A stretch of DNA of 64,000 bases from Rapidithrix thailandica (GCF_039710355.1 NZ_JBDKWZ010000002.1:1-64000); one strand, 5' to 3'; counted from the first letter of the stretch, positions 12,601 through 21,049 are shown. Numbers and translations are program-made. The notes: generated from the letters alone by a model not told the origin.

Positions 12601-14598
12601 CGTTCGGTTCCGTATTTGTATCCTTCGGTAGGGAACTTTCATGGTATACAGCTTTACTTGTATACAAGAAAGGATGCGGTGGAAAACCTGCAAGAAGGAG
12701 TGTATCGCTATCATCCGGAAAACCACGAGTTACACAAAGTTAGCAACAGGTTGTCGGTGCCTTTAGAGTACTGCCACTCACCTTTTAATCTCATGACCTG
12801 CCGGAAGGCCTCATTTTTTCTTTTCCTTGTAGTGGACACGGTTGAGCTGGAAAATATGTTTGGCGCTAATGCGGCAAGCTATGTGTATAAGGAGGCCGGA
12901 CATATGGGTCAACTGCTTATGGACCACCAGGCCGAATGCAATATAGGGCTTATGCCTGTGGGGGGGATGTCTTTTGACAAAATCAAAGGCGATTTTCACT
13001 TGAACGCTTCCCAACTAATGATTCATAGCTTTATGGGAGGAGCGGTGCAGTATCAAGAGAAAAGAAGTAATGAGTTTTCTGCAGATACTCCTGAGAGGTT
13101 TAATTACTGTTCGTTAAAAAACATTGATAGTAAATATAAGGCCCCGGCTTTTTTACCTGAAAGTAACCCTGTGGAGGTGAGCGGTGATACGCAAATGAGT
13201 GATAAGCAAAACTATCCGCTATCGTATGGACAGCGTTCTTTATGGTACATGTATAAAAGTGCGCCCGAGAGTTATGCGTATAATAGCGGCTTTCATGTAA
13301 ATATTTTATCTGAAATTGATGATGAAAAATTTGAAAAAGCCCTGCAAGCGGTGGTAGATCGACACGATATTTTAAAAGTCAGGTTTGGAGAAGAAAACGG
13401 TGAGCCTTTTCAAAGAATGCATCATGATTTTAAACTTTCTCCACAAGTTATTGATGCAGCAGGTTGGACGAATGAGCAGGTGGTTAACCATATAGGGGAA
13501 GTATATCAAGAACCGTTTGATTTGGAAAAGGAGCCAGTGATAAAAGTATATCTGTATCACCAATCGTCCACATCTCATTATTTATTCCTCAACCTTCATC
13601 ATATTATCACCGATTACTATTCAACCAGTATGTTAATCCAACAGATGTTTGATGCCTATGCCATAATGGTAAATGGCGAGTCTGTTAGTGCCCATGTAGT
13701 AGATCATCAGGCGCCCGGGTATATGGAATTTGTAGAATGGCAAAGAGATATGATGGAAGGAGGGAAAGGAGAAAGCATGTTGAATGATTGGAAACGTCTG
13801 TTGGGAGAAAAGGTACCGACCATGAAACTCCCACATGACTACCCCCGGCCAAGCCTACCGGTGAGGCAAGGTGATACGGTATATTTTGAAGTGGAGAAAG
13901 ACGTTTACGAACAGTTTAAAGTCATTGCAAAACAAGAAAAATCAACCTTGTTCATGACCTTCTTAACAGCATTTAGTGTACTGCTTCATAAATATATTCC
14001 CGATGATAATGTGGTGTTAGGTACACTGGCTACGGCAAGGGGCGATAGTAAATTCAATAATACGCTCGGGTACTTTATTAATCCCATTGTATTGTGGCTT
14101 CAGTTGAATAAACACATGACATTCGGTGAGCTTTTAGGAATGGTGAGAACCAGGGTATTTGATTCACTTAAAAACAAGGATTATCCATTTCCGCTATTGG
14201 TAGAAAGACTACAACCCCACCGGAATGCCAATATCTCTCCGCTATTTCAAGTTACCTTTCAATTTTTGAATGCACAGATTGAAGACAGTTATAGAGAAGA
14301 AGCTAAGTGGTATAAAAATGCTTTGAAACTAAAGTCCTTTGAAATGTTGAGCCAGGAAGGTCAGTTTGATCTGGAACTTGAACTCATGGAGGGTATACAT
14401 TCGGTAAGAGGGAAATTGATGTTTGATGCCGATTTATTTGACAAAGCTACGGTGGAACAAATGAGTCAACATTTCATTGCGCTGTTGAAGCAAATTTCGG
14501 CGAACTCCGGAGCCGTCATCAACGAGCTTTCGATTCTGACAGATGAAGAAACCATTCGTAAAAAACGACTTCATGAGCAGATAGGGTTTAGTCTTTAA
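6685..14598 (+). CDS. Nonribosomal peptide synthetase, Cy-Cy-A(Thr)-PCP-PCP-Ox-Ox-C
   Basis: NRPS predicted to add and heterocyclise threonine, then oxidise the ring to methyloxazole. Two successive N-terminal domains carry the cyclisation signature DxxxxDxxS instead of HHxxxDG: D178/D183/S186 and D621/D626/S629. The A domain (~955-1440, YTSGTTGKPKG near 1090) reads D-F-W-N-I-G-M-V-H-K at the ten specificity positions, which I recall as the classic threonine code. Two PCPs follow with Ser1497 and Ser1586, then two SagB/nitroreductase-like oxidase domains (~1640-1870 and ~1920-2145, each with a YLYPS motif). A C-terminal condensation domain (~2190-2630) has H2305-H2306-x3-D2310. It lies 131 bp after the PKS on the same strand. 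One A domain with doubled Cy, PCP and Ox is the unusual point. Thr specificity is an alignment by eye. Confidence 0.95.
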   Translation: MDQEVFYKLSKEEKKKYIMGLVTGMGKSPRENLVNNKQENGDKFTVFPLSDIQESFFSGRFLGKKNDYVGCHIYFEFEEFSLDTERLRQAWCTLVAYHDMLRVVILGNATQRIQEHFEIPPFQIYDLRDKTEIECNKVLERLRKRLSHKVYEPGNWPLYEIAITHLPEKRSIIHFSIDEWITDGYSMSLLLNQWHQLYTHPGYTLPPLSYSFKEYVLESKALENTQKFAEDMAYWKAMEIHNGPDLPYVKPMPVKAEGQSCYYRKRIHKTLEANHWGALKQLCVTKNITPTSLLLTVFSELLARYSHNDQFSIILTLFNRQPLHPDIDKVMGPFVSTNFFNISRNPEKDFIAKTQDNQKYLWTLLDHGTVSGIRALRESRDRRSGTHLSVPVVFTSMINKSGVAGKDSWLEKMGYSISQTPQIYLDHQVYEYNEALHLNWDVVEEAFEPGILRKMMDTYYDMLRQLAINGDLQKNGYETARTEVRHQPPSKIHFSLTPLQQSYYVSKRSGETALIYQEFEIEEMDVNRLQRAWHTVVSRHEMLHAVITKNGVFQTLEEMPSNYHIAVKDWSGLSHDEQAGNLDKERQLQTNKQFEYDQYPWFSLSVSLLENGKGVLHCCFDGIVGDGQSMGILYKELFELYQNPAKQLPVMNDSYAGYRSYVDSQRKTDRYYKANVYWENKFENIVPGPGLIAQNTGETSRHTRLGGQCDQWQVLQHKAQSHGITNDTLLFSLYALAISTLCQEEKFSLVYVDWQRSLEHEGLVGDFTSLSWVEFDRNIDNLMELMEHCGASIKQDLDTKPFSGLEMLGKLMYRGKKSLSFPVVYTNLIDQTYEHKYDKVKPGYGCSITPNVLIDNMSMADAEKLQYLWDVSALDMADAERAFRVYEKLLSFLVQTDTDWKDISIREQLGRMEEQESANDQEDTMLPLLKSLGLADKTIQSEFEAQVRKYPERIALKFEEHELNYSELNEQANQLARYLQQYGAGPEQKIVVCMERSAEMVVSILGVLKSGAAYVPLDPSLPPERLNMILEDAKPAVIITTQADSYNVRHSSCKVIRYDLEKPIIDREDPENLHPSAKGSNLAYIIYTSGTTGKPKGTLICHYNVIRLFLATRNWFHFNERDTWTLFHSFTFDFSVWEIFGALLHGGKLVVVPYVVSRSFDRFYQLLIKEQVTVLNQTPTAFRQLCRTDERSGSHQHLALRYVIFGGEALNLQHLRSWVNRHGDQQPELINMYGITETTVHVTYRRILASDLDEKESLIGIPIPDLTVHILDQNQKPVHPGEEGELYVGGLGVARAYLDRPELTAARFIPDPFLNKTGARLYRTGDLGKMLNTGEIAYLGRIDSQVKVRGFRIELEDIESAVNRHEQVSESVVVIQEADTDDPKIVAYVIAASPSGTIPQEKELRSFLRKILPEYMLPSSIIEIDELPLNHNGKLDKGRLPWRSGGQHSTPVNEPAPVVETNPNTPQQQGIMDVFKQCLAVNDLSDEDDIFDLGATSLSLILISQGIQEKFGVEVPMEIFLEKSKIGEIIAELGHDSTTTTPVSQSADSQEDTAGVLHIVRSVFQRILNNDAIQPEDDIFDLGSTSLTLIFAIEEFKNILQIEVPIEAFLTHTTLQGIAGYLEEQCQGEQTNGAQVTTTDQNDVGEIHKREIVNIPLRRKYFHEDSYVLSAPQYDFVQKEIPFTQFSEFIALLRQHRLGEACKYLYPSAGGKNAVQTYLHIKPGKVEGLNGGVYYYHPEEHQLYKVNESESLTIDIHYTENQELDKLSAFQMFLVIQLKAMTPVYMDFSQELATLEAGYMTQLLLSRQAEFGLGICPVQQVKHERIRKSLKLEEEHVVVECLQGGLVDYAAYVQDPVRYSAMQSKYEAVNTHQSADANLMEELEVRDFSKIIRIHNAKQFNPLSQEEQAVLAEKKLHLRSFENDAEKIILNSHYFPNNQLSTRASQREFDQGRISFEGLSKLLQYISKKKDSRSVPYLYPSVGNFHGIQLYLYTRKDAVENLQEGVYRYHPENHELHKVSNRLSVPLEYCHSPFNLMTCRKASFFLFLVVDTVELENMFGANAASYVYKEAGHMGQLLMDHQAECNIGLMPVGGMSFDKIKGDFHLNASQLMIHSFMGGAVQYQEKRSNEFSADTPERFNYCSLKNIDSKYKAPAFLPESNPVEVSGDTQMSDKQNYPLSYGQRSLWYMYKSAPESYAYNSGFHVNILSEIDDEKFEKALQAVVDRHDILKVRFGEENGEPFQRMHHDFKLSPQVIDAAGWTNEQVVNHIGEVYQEPFDLEKEPVIKVYLYHQSSTSHYLFLNLHHIITDYYSTSMLIQQMFDAYAIMVNGESVSAHVVDHQAPGYMEFVEWQRDMMEGGKGESMLNDWKRLLGEKVPTMKLPHDYPRPSLPVRQGDTVYFEVEKDVYEQFKVIAKQEKSTLFMTFLTAFSVLLHKYIPDDNVVLGTLATARGDSKFNNTLGYFINPIVLWLQLNKHMTFGELLGMVRTRVFDSLKNKDYPFPLLVERLQPHRNANISPLFQVTFQFLNAQIEDSYREEAKWYKNALKLKSFEMLSQEGQFDLELELMEGIHSVRGKLMFDADLFDKATVEQMSQHFIALLKQISANSGAVINELSILTDEETIRKKRLHEQIGFSL

Positions 14599-14709
14599 TA
14601 GAATTTGAGGAGGGAAAAGGAACCCGAATGTGCAGGAGTGGTTCCTGACCTTTCTATGATTTTCAAGTCATATATTTTCTTAATCAGTCAACAAATTAAA
14701 CAACATACA

Positions 14710-15999
14710 ATGCTAGAAATAGAAGCTATAAAAACATCCGTTTTCGAAAGTTTGGAATCCAATGTCCGCAGCTATTGCAGAAGCTTTCCCACACAATTTT
14801 CGTATGCCAAAGGGGCCTTACTCCAAGATGAGCACAAAAGAGAATACATCGATTTTTTGATGGGCGCAGGGGCTCTCAACTACGGTCATAACAATGATTA
14901 TATCAAAGAGCAAGTCATAAAGTATATCAGCAATGACGGTATCATTCAGGGGCTGGATATGTACACCAACGCCAAAGAGGCTTTTATCCAACAGATGAAC
15001 GATACGATGTTGAAACCAAAAGAACTGAAGTATAAATTCATGTTTTGCGGCCCTACGGGGACAAATGCCGTGGAAGCGGCTCTCAAATTGGCCCGGAATT
15101 ATACAAAGCGTACCCGGGTATTTGCTTTTATGGGGGGATATCATGGGATGACCCTTGGCGGCCTGTCAGTGACAAGCAACGCTTCACACCGGAATGCCTC
15201 CGGAGTAGAGTTGAATAACGTTACCTTCATTCCTTACGAAGATGGCTATATCAACAATTTCGATGCGCTGGATTATATGGAGTCATTACTCAAGGATACG
15301 CATTCGGGAATAAGTAAGCCGGCTGCCGTGATCGTGGAAACCGTACAGGCCGAAGGTGGGGTTTATGTAGCCTCCGAAGCATGGTTGGTGAGGTTAAGAG
15401 AAATCTGTAATAAACACGGTATTTTACTGATTTGTGACGATATCCAGGTAGGATGCGGCAGAACAGGGACTTTTTTCTCCTTTGAACGGGCTACTATTCA
15501 ACCTGATATAGTGGTATTGTCCAAATCGCTGAGCGGCTATGGCTTTCCTATGTCAATGCTGTTGTTGAAGCCAGAGCTGGATATTTGGAAGCCTGCGGAG
15601 CACAACGGTACCTTCAGAGGCTTTCAGTTGGCGTTTGTAGGAGCTAAGGCAGCCCTTGAATATTATCAGAACTTTAACCTGGAACAAACCATGGTTGCCA
15701 AGTCCAAAGTAATAGAACATGTATTGAAAAATGAAATAGCAGCTATGCACCCGGATATCCGTATCAGAGGCATAGGAATGATTTGGGGAATTGACTTTGC
15801 CAAATTTCAAGAAAGCGATATCACAGGAAAGATCACACAAAGGTGTTTTGAAAAGGGTTTGCTGATAGAAAGTACAGGGCGCAAAGGTGCTGTCATCAAG
15901 CTGTTGCCCGCTCTTGTGATAGAGGATGCTCTTCTTGATAAAGCATTGGATATTTTAAAAGAAGCTATATCATGGCATGTACAACAGACCGTAAGCTAA
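14710..15999 (+). CDS. ectB: Diaminobutyrate--2-oxoglutarate aminotransferase (EctB family)
   Basis: Class III PLP-dependent aminotransferase of 429 residues, predicted to make L-2,4-diaminobutyrate from aspartate semialdehyde with glutamate as donor. The N-terminus (ESLESNVRSYCRSFP), GPTGTNAVEAALKLAR, the CDDIQVGCGRTG motif and the PLP lysine K272 in LSKSLSGYGFP all match EctB closely, as does HNGTFRG. The frame extends upstream to a TTG at 14605, but EctB homologues begin at the ATG chosen here. It is embedded between two NRPS genes with no ectA or ectC nearby, so it most likely supplies diaminobutyrate as an NRPS building block rather than for ectoine. The neighbouring A domain with an acidic pocket supports this. 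Confidence 0.9.
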   Translation: MLEIEAIKTSVFESLESNVRSYCRSFPTQFSYAKGALLQDEHKREYIDFLMGAGALNYGHNNDYIKEQVIKYISNDGIIQGLDMYTNAKEAFIQQMNDTMLKPKELKYKFMFCGPTGTNAVEAALKLARNYTKRTRVFAFMGGYHGMTLGGLSVTSNASHRNASGVELNNVTFIPYEDGYINNFDALDYMESLLKDTHSGISKPAAVIVETVQAEGGVYVASEAWLVRLREICNKHGILLICDDIQVGCGRTGTFFSFERATIQPDIVVLSKSLSGYGFPMSMLLLKPELDIWKPAEHNGTFRGFQLAFVGAKAALEYYQNFNLEQTMVAKSKVIEHVLKNEIAAMHPDIRIRGIGMIWGIDFAKFQESDITGKITQRCFEKGLLIESTGRKGAVIKLLPALVIEDALLDKALDILKEAISWHVQQTVS

Positions 16000-16097
16000 C
16001 ATAGGCATTTTATACAAACCTCATAGCCTATGTAGGTAGCAAGCGGTTCTTCTATGAGTCCTTCAATGATCTATAAATATCAATTTGAGTAGAATAA

Positions 16098-19000
16098 ATG
16101 AAACATCACAATACGCTATCCGGGAGAGTATATTGGAAAAAAGTACTGGGAGATTCACCGGCTCCGGCAAGACTATTAAGAGATTATCTTCACCCTGCAG
16201 ATCATAAAAACTTGAACTCCATTACCTTTAGTTTAAGTCAGGACGTTTCCGGACAATTGAGGGAAATGGGACAGCACAAGGCATTAAGCTTATTTACAAT
16301 GCTTTTGTCAGGTCTGCAAGTTGTTTTTAGCAAGTACACCGATTCGGAAGAGCTGTTATTGTATGTACCGGCACTGATGAGCGATGAGTCCGGAAAGTGC
16401 CTACCTCTACGGAGTTCGATAAACTGGCAAACATCTTTTAAAGATCATGTATTGGAAACGGGTGAGCAACTGATCAATGCATATACCCATGAGTACGAAA
16501 ACACGAAGGAGATACCATCGGATATCGGGGTATTGGTATTGCAGGAAGATCTTCATGATCTCGTTCATGTAGATAATGCGGAGGTCTCTTTTTATTTTTC
16601 CGACAAGGGCTCTCGTGTCAAAGGGACAATGTACTACAGGGAAGGCCTCTTTAAAGAAGAGTTGCTGCATTCGCTGATAGAACAGTATACTTATGCAGTA
16701 AGTAGTCTAATAGACAACAGGCTATTGCCGCTTGCAGAGGTGAACCTTGTATCTTCGGAAGAACTGGAAAAGCTGAAGGAATTCAATGAACTATCTTGCT
16801 ATTATCCCGGGTATGATGTGATCGCCAGTCTGTTCGAAAAAAGCGTAGAGAAGTACTGTGATCAAACCGCAATAGTCGAAAAAGGGAAGTCGTGTACTTA
16901 TGAAACCCTAAATACACGGGCCAACCAAATAGCGCATACGCTTCGGCAAACGGGTGTTCAAAGAAACGAGTTTGTGGGAGTGTTGATGGAGCGTGGAGTA
17001 GACTTTATCACCTCCGTAGTGGGCGTTGTGAAGTCCGGGGCGGCTTTTGTCCCCCTGGACCCTGCCTATCCTGCCGAGCGTGTAAACTATATGTTGCGCA
17101 ACAGTAAGGTGTCTACAATAGTGACTACGGCCGCCTTGTTAAAAGGTATTGAGACGGATGACTTACCCTCTTTGAACAGTGTTCTGCTCTTGGACCGGAA
17201 TTTTGGTGCGGACCAAGGTAAAATAGAGGTATACGATCAGGAGGCGATAGACAAAATGCCGGAAAGCAATCCGCATGTCATAAATCAAAGTGACGACATA
17301 GCCTATATGATATACACCTCCGGTTCCACCGGAAAACCCAAAGGGGCTATGGTGCGGCACAATGGAGCGATCAATCATATGTATGCCGAATTTGAAGCGT
17401 TGAATTTCTCTGAAAAAACACGCTTTTTACAATCGGCACCGGCTTCCTCCGATATTTCCGTTTGGCAGATGTTGGCACCATTGTTAGTGGGAGGAGCTTC
17501 GGTAGTCGTAGGCTTGGAGGTAGTCAGCAACCCCCCGGAGTTATTTAAGGTGCTCAGAGAAGAGAGAATCTCTTTGTTCGAACCGGTCCCTATCGTGCTA
17601 CAGGGAGTCATTGAGTATGCCGAAAAGTTGGATGACAAAAGTCGCTCGTTACCGGACTTGCTTTTTGCTATGGTCACCGGGGAAGAGGTTAAAGTGTCAG
17701 TCGTAAATAAATGGCTGGGGCTGTACCCAACGATACCGGTAGTTAATGCGTATGGACCTACGGAAGCGGCAGATGATGTATGCCAGGCGATGATTGAAAA
17801 GGCAATGCCAAGCCATTCCGTAAGGGTCCCTATCGGAAAGCCTGTAGCGAATATGCAAATACATATATTGGATAAACATATGAAAAGGCTCCCCGTTGGG
17901 TTTCCCGGAGAAATTTGTGTTTCCGGGGTGGGTGTAGGGGCTGGATATTGGCAGAATGATGAAAAAACGCGTGACGTTTTTGTACAAAATCCCTATGCCA
18001 ACAGTAGTAACGAAAGGCAACTGTACAAAACCGGTGACCTTGGCCGCTTTTTGCCTGACGGAAACATTGAGTTCCTGGAACGTATAGACAAACAAGTGAA
18101 GATAAGAGGGTTTAGAATAGAGTTAGGCGAGATAGAAGCTGTACTCTCCGGGCATGAGGGAATAACGGAAGTATATGTGGTGGATCGTGAACTTGACAAC
18201 AATAAACTACTGGTTGCCTATTACCGTGGAACCAAAGAAATAGACAATGAGTCCTTTAAGAGTTACCTTCACCATAAGTTGCCACAACATATGGTACCTA
18301 CCGTTTATGTTCGGGTAGATAGAATACCGCTACTTCCCAATGGCAAAGTCAATAAAGAGGAGTTGCCTTTGGAGGCGCTACAAGTGCAAAAGGAATTTGT
18401 GGCGCCCACCGGACCGGTGCAAACCAAACTTCAGGAGATTTGGCAGCAATTGCTTAAGTTAGAACGCATAGGCGTGAGAGATAACTTTTTTGACCTTGGA
18501 GGGCACTCCTTTTTGGTAATTAAAATGATCAATGAGGTAAAAGAAGCGTTAGGTACGGGAGTTTCCTTGCCTCACTTTTTGACCGAGCCGACTATCACCC
18601 ACCTCGCCAGGTTAGTAGGTGAAACAGAAAACCATGAGGAACCCGGACTCTCATTGAAAGAGTGTATACTGCAAGATATCCGGATAGAGAATGACATTAC
18701 TTCCCTGGCAAATTTTGAATCCGTATTGTTGACCGGTGCCACAGGGATACTGGGAGTCAATATTTTATACGAATTGCTTAAAAGTACGGAGGCTAAGGTG
18801 TATTGCCTGGTCAGGTGCAAATCGGAATCGCATGGAAGAGAGCGCGTGACAGGTCAATTAAAGAGCCATCAACGCTGGGAAGATGCGTTTATGCCGCGCA
18901 TACATATTGTACCCGGAGACTTGGAAAAACCAAGATTGGGATTGCAGCCGGAGGAGTTTGAAAGCCTTGCTACAACGTTGGATGTTATCTTTCATAACGG

Positions 19001-19868
19001 TGCCCAGGTGAATTTTGCCTACCCTTATCATGTCCTGAAAAAAGCCAATGTGGATGGGACCAAAGAAATATTGAAACTGGCGGCTTTACACGGGTTAAAA
19101 CCGGTGCATTTTATATCGTCACTGTCAGTTTTTGAAAATTACCACCACAGTGCTATCATTTCGGAAGGGCATCAACTTCTACTGAATGACAAACTGCTGA
19201 ATGACCTTGGTTACACCCAGTCGAAGTGGGTGGCAGACAAGATTATGATAGAAGCAAGACAAGCCGGATTTCCCGTAAATATTTACCGGCCGGAAACCAT
19301 CTCCGGGCATAGCGAAACCGGAATATGGAATACCTCTGATTTTGCCTGTAAATCTTTGCGTAACATGGCCATTGTCAGTGCTATACCCAATGTCCCGATA
19401 AAGTTCAACTGGGTACCGGTGGATTATGCAAGCCGGTCTATTGTGCATTTGGCGAAAAACCCGAAAGGCTTGAATAAAAATTACCATATCATTTCCCCTC
19501 ACTATCTTCAGATGAGTGACATTATTAAGTGGATAAAGCCACTGGGTTTTGATATTAAAAAATTGTCATTCAGAAAGTGGAAGAGCAGAATCCTAAGCTT
19601 GCAAGGAAAAAACGAAGTTTTGGATGAGGTGACCGATGAAATATTTGAAGCGGCAAAAAACTACGATCCGTCTAAGACACACAAGTTTACACAACAAAAT
19701 ACGATTGCAGGATTACAAGGTACCGATATATATTGCCCTCCGATAGATAAAGCCGTTGTGCAAAAATATTTTAAGTATTTTGAAAATGAAGCTTTCCTAT
19801 CTAAGGATATGGTTTTTCCTTACGAAGAACAGGGAAAAAGGAAGGTACTGGATTTTCTGTTTAAGTGA
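16098..19868 (+). CDS. Terminal NRPS, partial C-A-PCP-thioester reductase
   Basis: Last NRPS protein of the line, 1256 residues. Residues 1-~230 resemble the C-terminal lobe of a condensation domain and lack HHxxxDG; the complete C domain sits at the end of the preceding protein. The A domain (~240-740, YTSGSTGKPKG near 406) reads approximately D-I-W-E-M-T-A-D-D-K in the specificity pocket. Three acidic positions suit a basic or diamino substrate, in line with the adjacent EctB. The PCP has Ser804 in LGGHS. The C-terminal reductase domain (~875-1256) has the NAD(P)H loop GATGILG at 880 and the Y1039xxxK1043 catalytic pair, and there is no thioesterase. Release is therefore predicted to be reductive, giving an aldehyde or alcohol. 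The diaminobutyrate assignment is inference. Confidence 0.93.
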   Translation: MKHHNTLSGRVYWKKVLGDSPAPARLLRDYLHPADHKNLNSITFSLSQDVSGQLREMGQHKALSLFTMLLSGLQVVFSKYTDSEELLLYVPALMSDESGKCLPLRSSINWQTSFKDHVLETGEQLINAYTHEYENTKEIPSDIGVLVLQEDLHDLVHVDNAEVSFYFSDKGSRVKGTMYYREGLFKEELLHSLIEQYTYAVSSLIDNRLLPLAEVNLVSSEELEKLKEFNELSCYYPGYDVIASLFEKSVEKYCDQTAIVEKGKSCTYETLNTRANQIAHTLRQTGVQRNEFVGVLMERGVDFITSVVGVVKSGAAFVPLDPAYPAERVNYMLRNSKVSTIVTTAALLKGIETDDLPSLNSVLLLDRNFGADQGKIEVYDQEAIDKMPESNPHVINQSDDIAYMIYTSGSTGKPKGAMVRHNGAINHMYAEFEALNFSEKTRFLQSAPASSDISVWQMLAPLLVGGASVVVGLEVVSNPPELFKVLREERISLFEPVPIVLQGVIEYAEKLDDKSRSLPDLLFAMVTGEEVKVSVVNKWLGLYPTIPVVNAYGPTEAADDVCQAMIEKAMPSHSVRVPIGKPVANMQIHILDKHMKRLPVGFPGEICVSGVGVGAGYWQNDEKTRDVFVQNPYANSSNERQLYKTGDLGRFLPDGNIEFLERIDKQVKIRGFRIELGEIEAVLSGHEGITEVYVVDRELDNNKLLVAYYRGTKEIDNESFKSYLHHKLPQHMVPTVYVRVDRIPLLPNGKVNKEELPLEALQVQKEFVAPTGPVQTKLQEIWQQLLKLERIGVRDNFFDLGGHSFLVIKMINEVKEALGTGVSLPHFLTEPTITHLARLVGETENHEEPGLSLKECILQDIRIENDITSLANFESVLLTGATGILGVNILYELLKSTEAKVYCLVRCKSESHGRERVTGQLKSHQRWEDAFMPRIHIVPGDLEKPRLGLQPEEFESLATTLDVIFHNGAQVNFAYPYHVLKKANVDGTKEILKLAALHGLKPVHFISSLSVFENYHHSAIISEGHQLLLNDKLLNDLGYTQSKWVADKIMIEARQAGFPVNIYRPETISGHSETGIWNTSDFACKSLRNMAIVSAIPNVPIKFNWVPVDYASRSIVHLAKNPKGLNKNYHIISPHYLQMSDIIKWIKPLGFDIKKLSFRKWKSRILSLQGKNEVLDEVTDEIFEAAKNYDPSKTHKFTQQNTIAGLQGTDIYCPPIDKAVVQKYFKYFENEAFLSKDMVFPYEEQGKRKVLDFLFK

Positions 19869-19959
19869 CAGGTGCATATACCCCCCGTCTAAATTGAATG
19901 GACCGTAGAGAGGAAATATTTTATTTGACCGGGAGAAGCAACTGAGGAGAGCTGACGAG

Positions 19960-20024
19960 GAAGTGGTTTAAACGTATAGTTTTTGAAACATTTTTTAGGA
20001 AAAAGAAAAAGGTTAATTCACTTC
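19960..20024 (+). repeat. Internally deleted MITE copy (65 bp)
   Basis: This stretch is nearly identical to the two ends of the element at 25053-25213 but lacks its middle 96 bp. The deletion joins two TTTTTGA direct repeats present in the longer copy. Ends are GAAGTGGTTTAAAC and GGTTAATTCACTTC, imperfect inverted repeats. It lies 11 bp before the first possible start (20036) of the DAHP synthase gene, in the same orientation as the other copy relative to the downstream gene. I see no target-site duplication here. Confidence 0.7.
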
Positions 20025-20062
20025 TATACAATTCGATGAGGTTTTTTAATCAAACGACACAT

Positions 20063-20908
20063 ATGAATTCACAAATTGAAATATCTGCTGACCGGACCTG
20101 GCTTCTCAAAGGCAAGGGACCGGTTATAATCAGTGGCCCTTGTAGTGCGGAAACGGAAGAGCAACTTATAAGAACGGCAAACTTGTTGGCGGCTACCGAA
20201 AAAGTAGACCTACTAAGAGCAGGTATTTGGAAGCCCAGAACCCGGCCCAACTCCTTTGAAGGGGTTGGGGAAGAAGGGTTGAAATGGTTGAAGAATGCAT
20301 CAGAAGAGACGGGTAAACCGGTATGTACGGAAGTGGCCAATGCGAAACATACGGAGTTGGCTTTAAAGCATGGTATCGATGTCCTTTGGATAGGGGCAAG
20401 AACTACGGTCAATCCCTTTTCCGTACAAGAGATTGCGGATGCACTGAAAGGCGTGGACATTCCGGTGATGGTGAAAAATCCGGTCAATCCCGATTTGGAA
20501 TTATGGATAGGTGCCCTTGAGCGGATCAATCAGGCAGGAATTACCCGTTTAGCGGCAATTCATCGCGGTTTCTCATCCTATGAAAAAACAAAATATCGCA
20601 ATCAGCCCAAGTGGGTTTTGCCTGTCGAATTAAAACAGCGCTTTCCTGAGTTACCCATGTTGTGTGATCCAAGCCATATAGCAGGAAGCAGGGATATTAT
20701 CAGTCAGGTATCACAAAAAGCACTTGACTTTGGCATGGAGGGACTAATGGTTGAAAGCCACTTCGCTCCGGATAAGGCCTGGACGGATGCCAAGCAACAG
20801 ATTACCCCGGAAGTCCTTAAACAGGTATTGGCTTCATTGACGACTGTGAAGGATGTAGTAAAACAAGTCGGACAGGAAATGTATAAAGTGGATGAGAAAG
20901 TCATGTGA
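20063..20908 (+). CDS. 3-deoxy-7-phosphoheptulonate (DAHP) synthase, KDO8PS-like (type I beta), no chorismate mutase domain
   Basis: Condenses phosphoenolpyruvate and erythrose 4-phosphate in the first step of the shikimate pathway. Motifs GPCSAE, GIWKPRTRP, GARTTVNPFSVQE, VKNPVNPD, AIHRGFSSYE and CDPSHIAGSR are all present, covering the whole barrel. The protein is 281 residues. The usual Bacteroidota homologue, as I recall, is ~360 residues with a C-terminal chorismate mutase, which is missing here (the protein ends about 30 residues after the barrel). Its place between the NRPS genes and the PPTase suggests a pathway-dedicated copy that raises shikimate or chorismate flux for an aromatic unit made upstream of the window. 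An in-frame ATG at 20036 would add nine residues; the later ATG fits homologues better. Confidence 0.88.
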   Translation: MNSQIEISADRTWLLKGKGPVIISGPCSAETEEQLIRTANLLAATEKVDLLRAGIWKPRTRPNSFEGVGEEGLKWLKNASEETGKPVCTEVANAKHTELALKHGIDVLWIGARTTVNPFSVQEIADALKGVDIPVMVKNPVNPDLELWIGALERINQAGITRLAAIHRGFSSYEKTKYRNQPKWVLPVELKQRFPELPMLCDPSHIAGSRDIISQVSQKALDFGMEGLMVESHFAPDKAWTDAKQQITPEVLKQVLASLTTVKDVVKQVGQEMYKVDEKVM

Positions 20909-21049
20909 AAAAGAAAATACTGAAGGATTCCAAGTGCTACGTTTCTATGAAAAAAGTTATTCGCAATTTAATCATGCATATTTGATAACATGCTTGTACT
21001 TCGTAGTTCGAATATTACCGTTTGTTCATCCTGCTTTCAGTGACGATAC

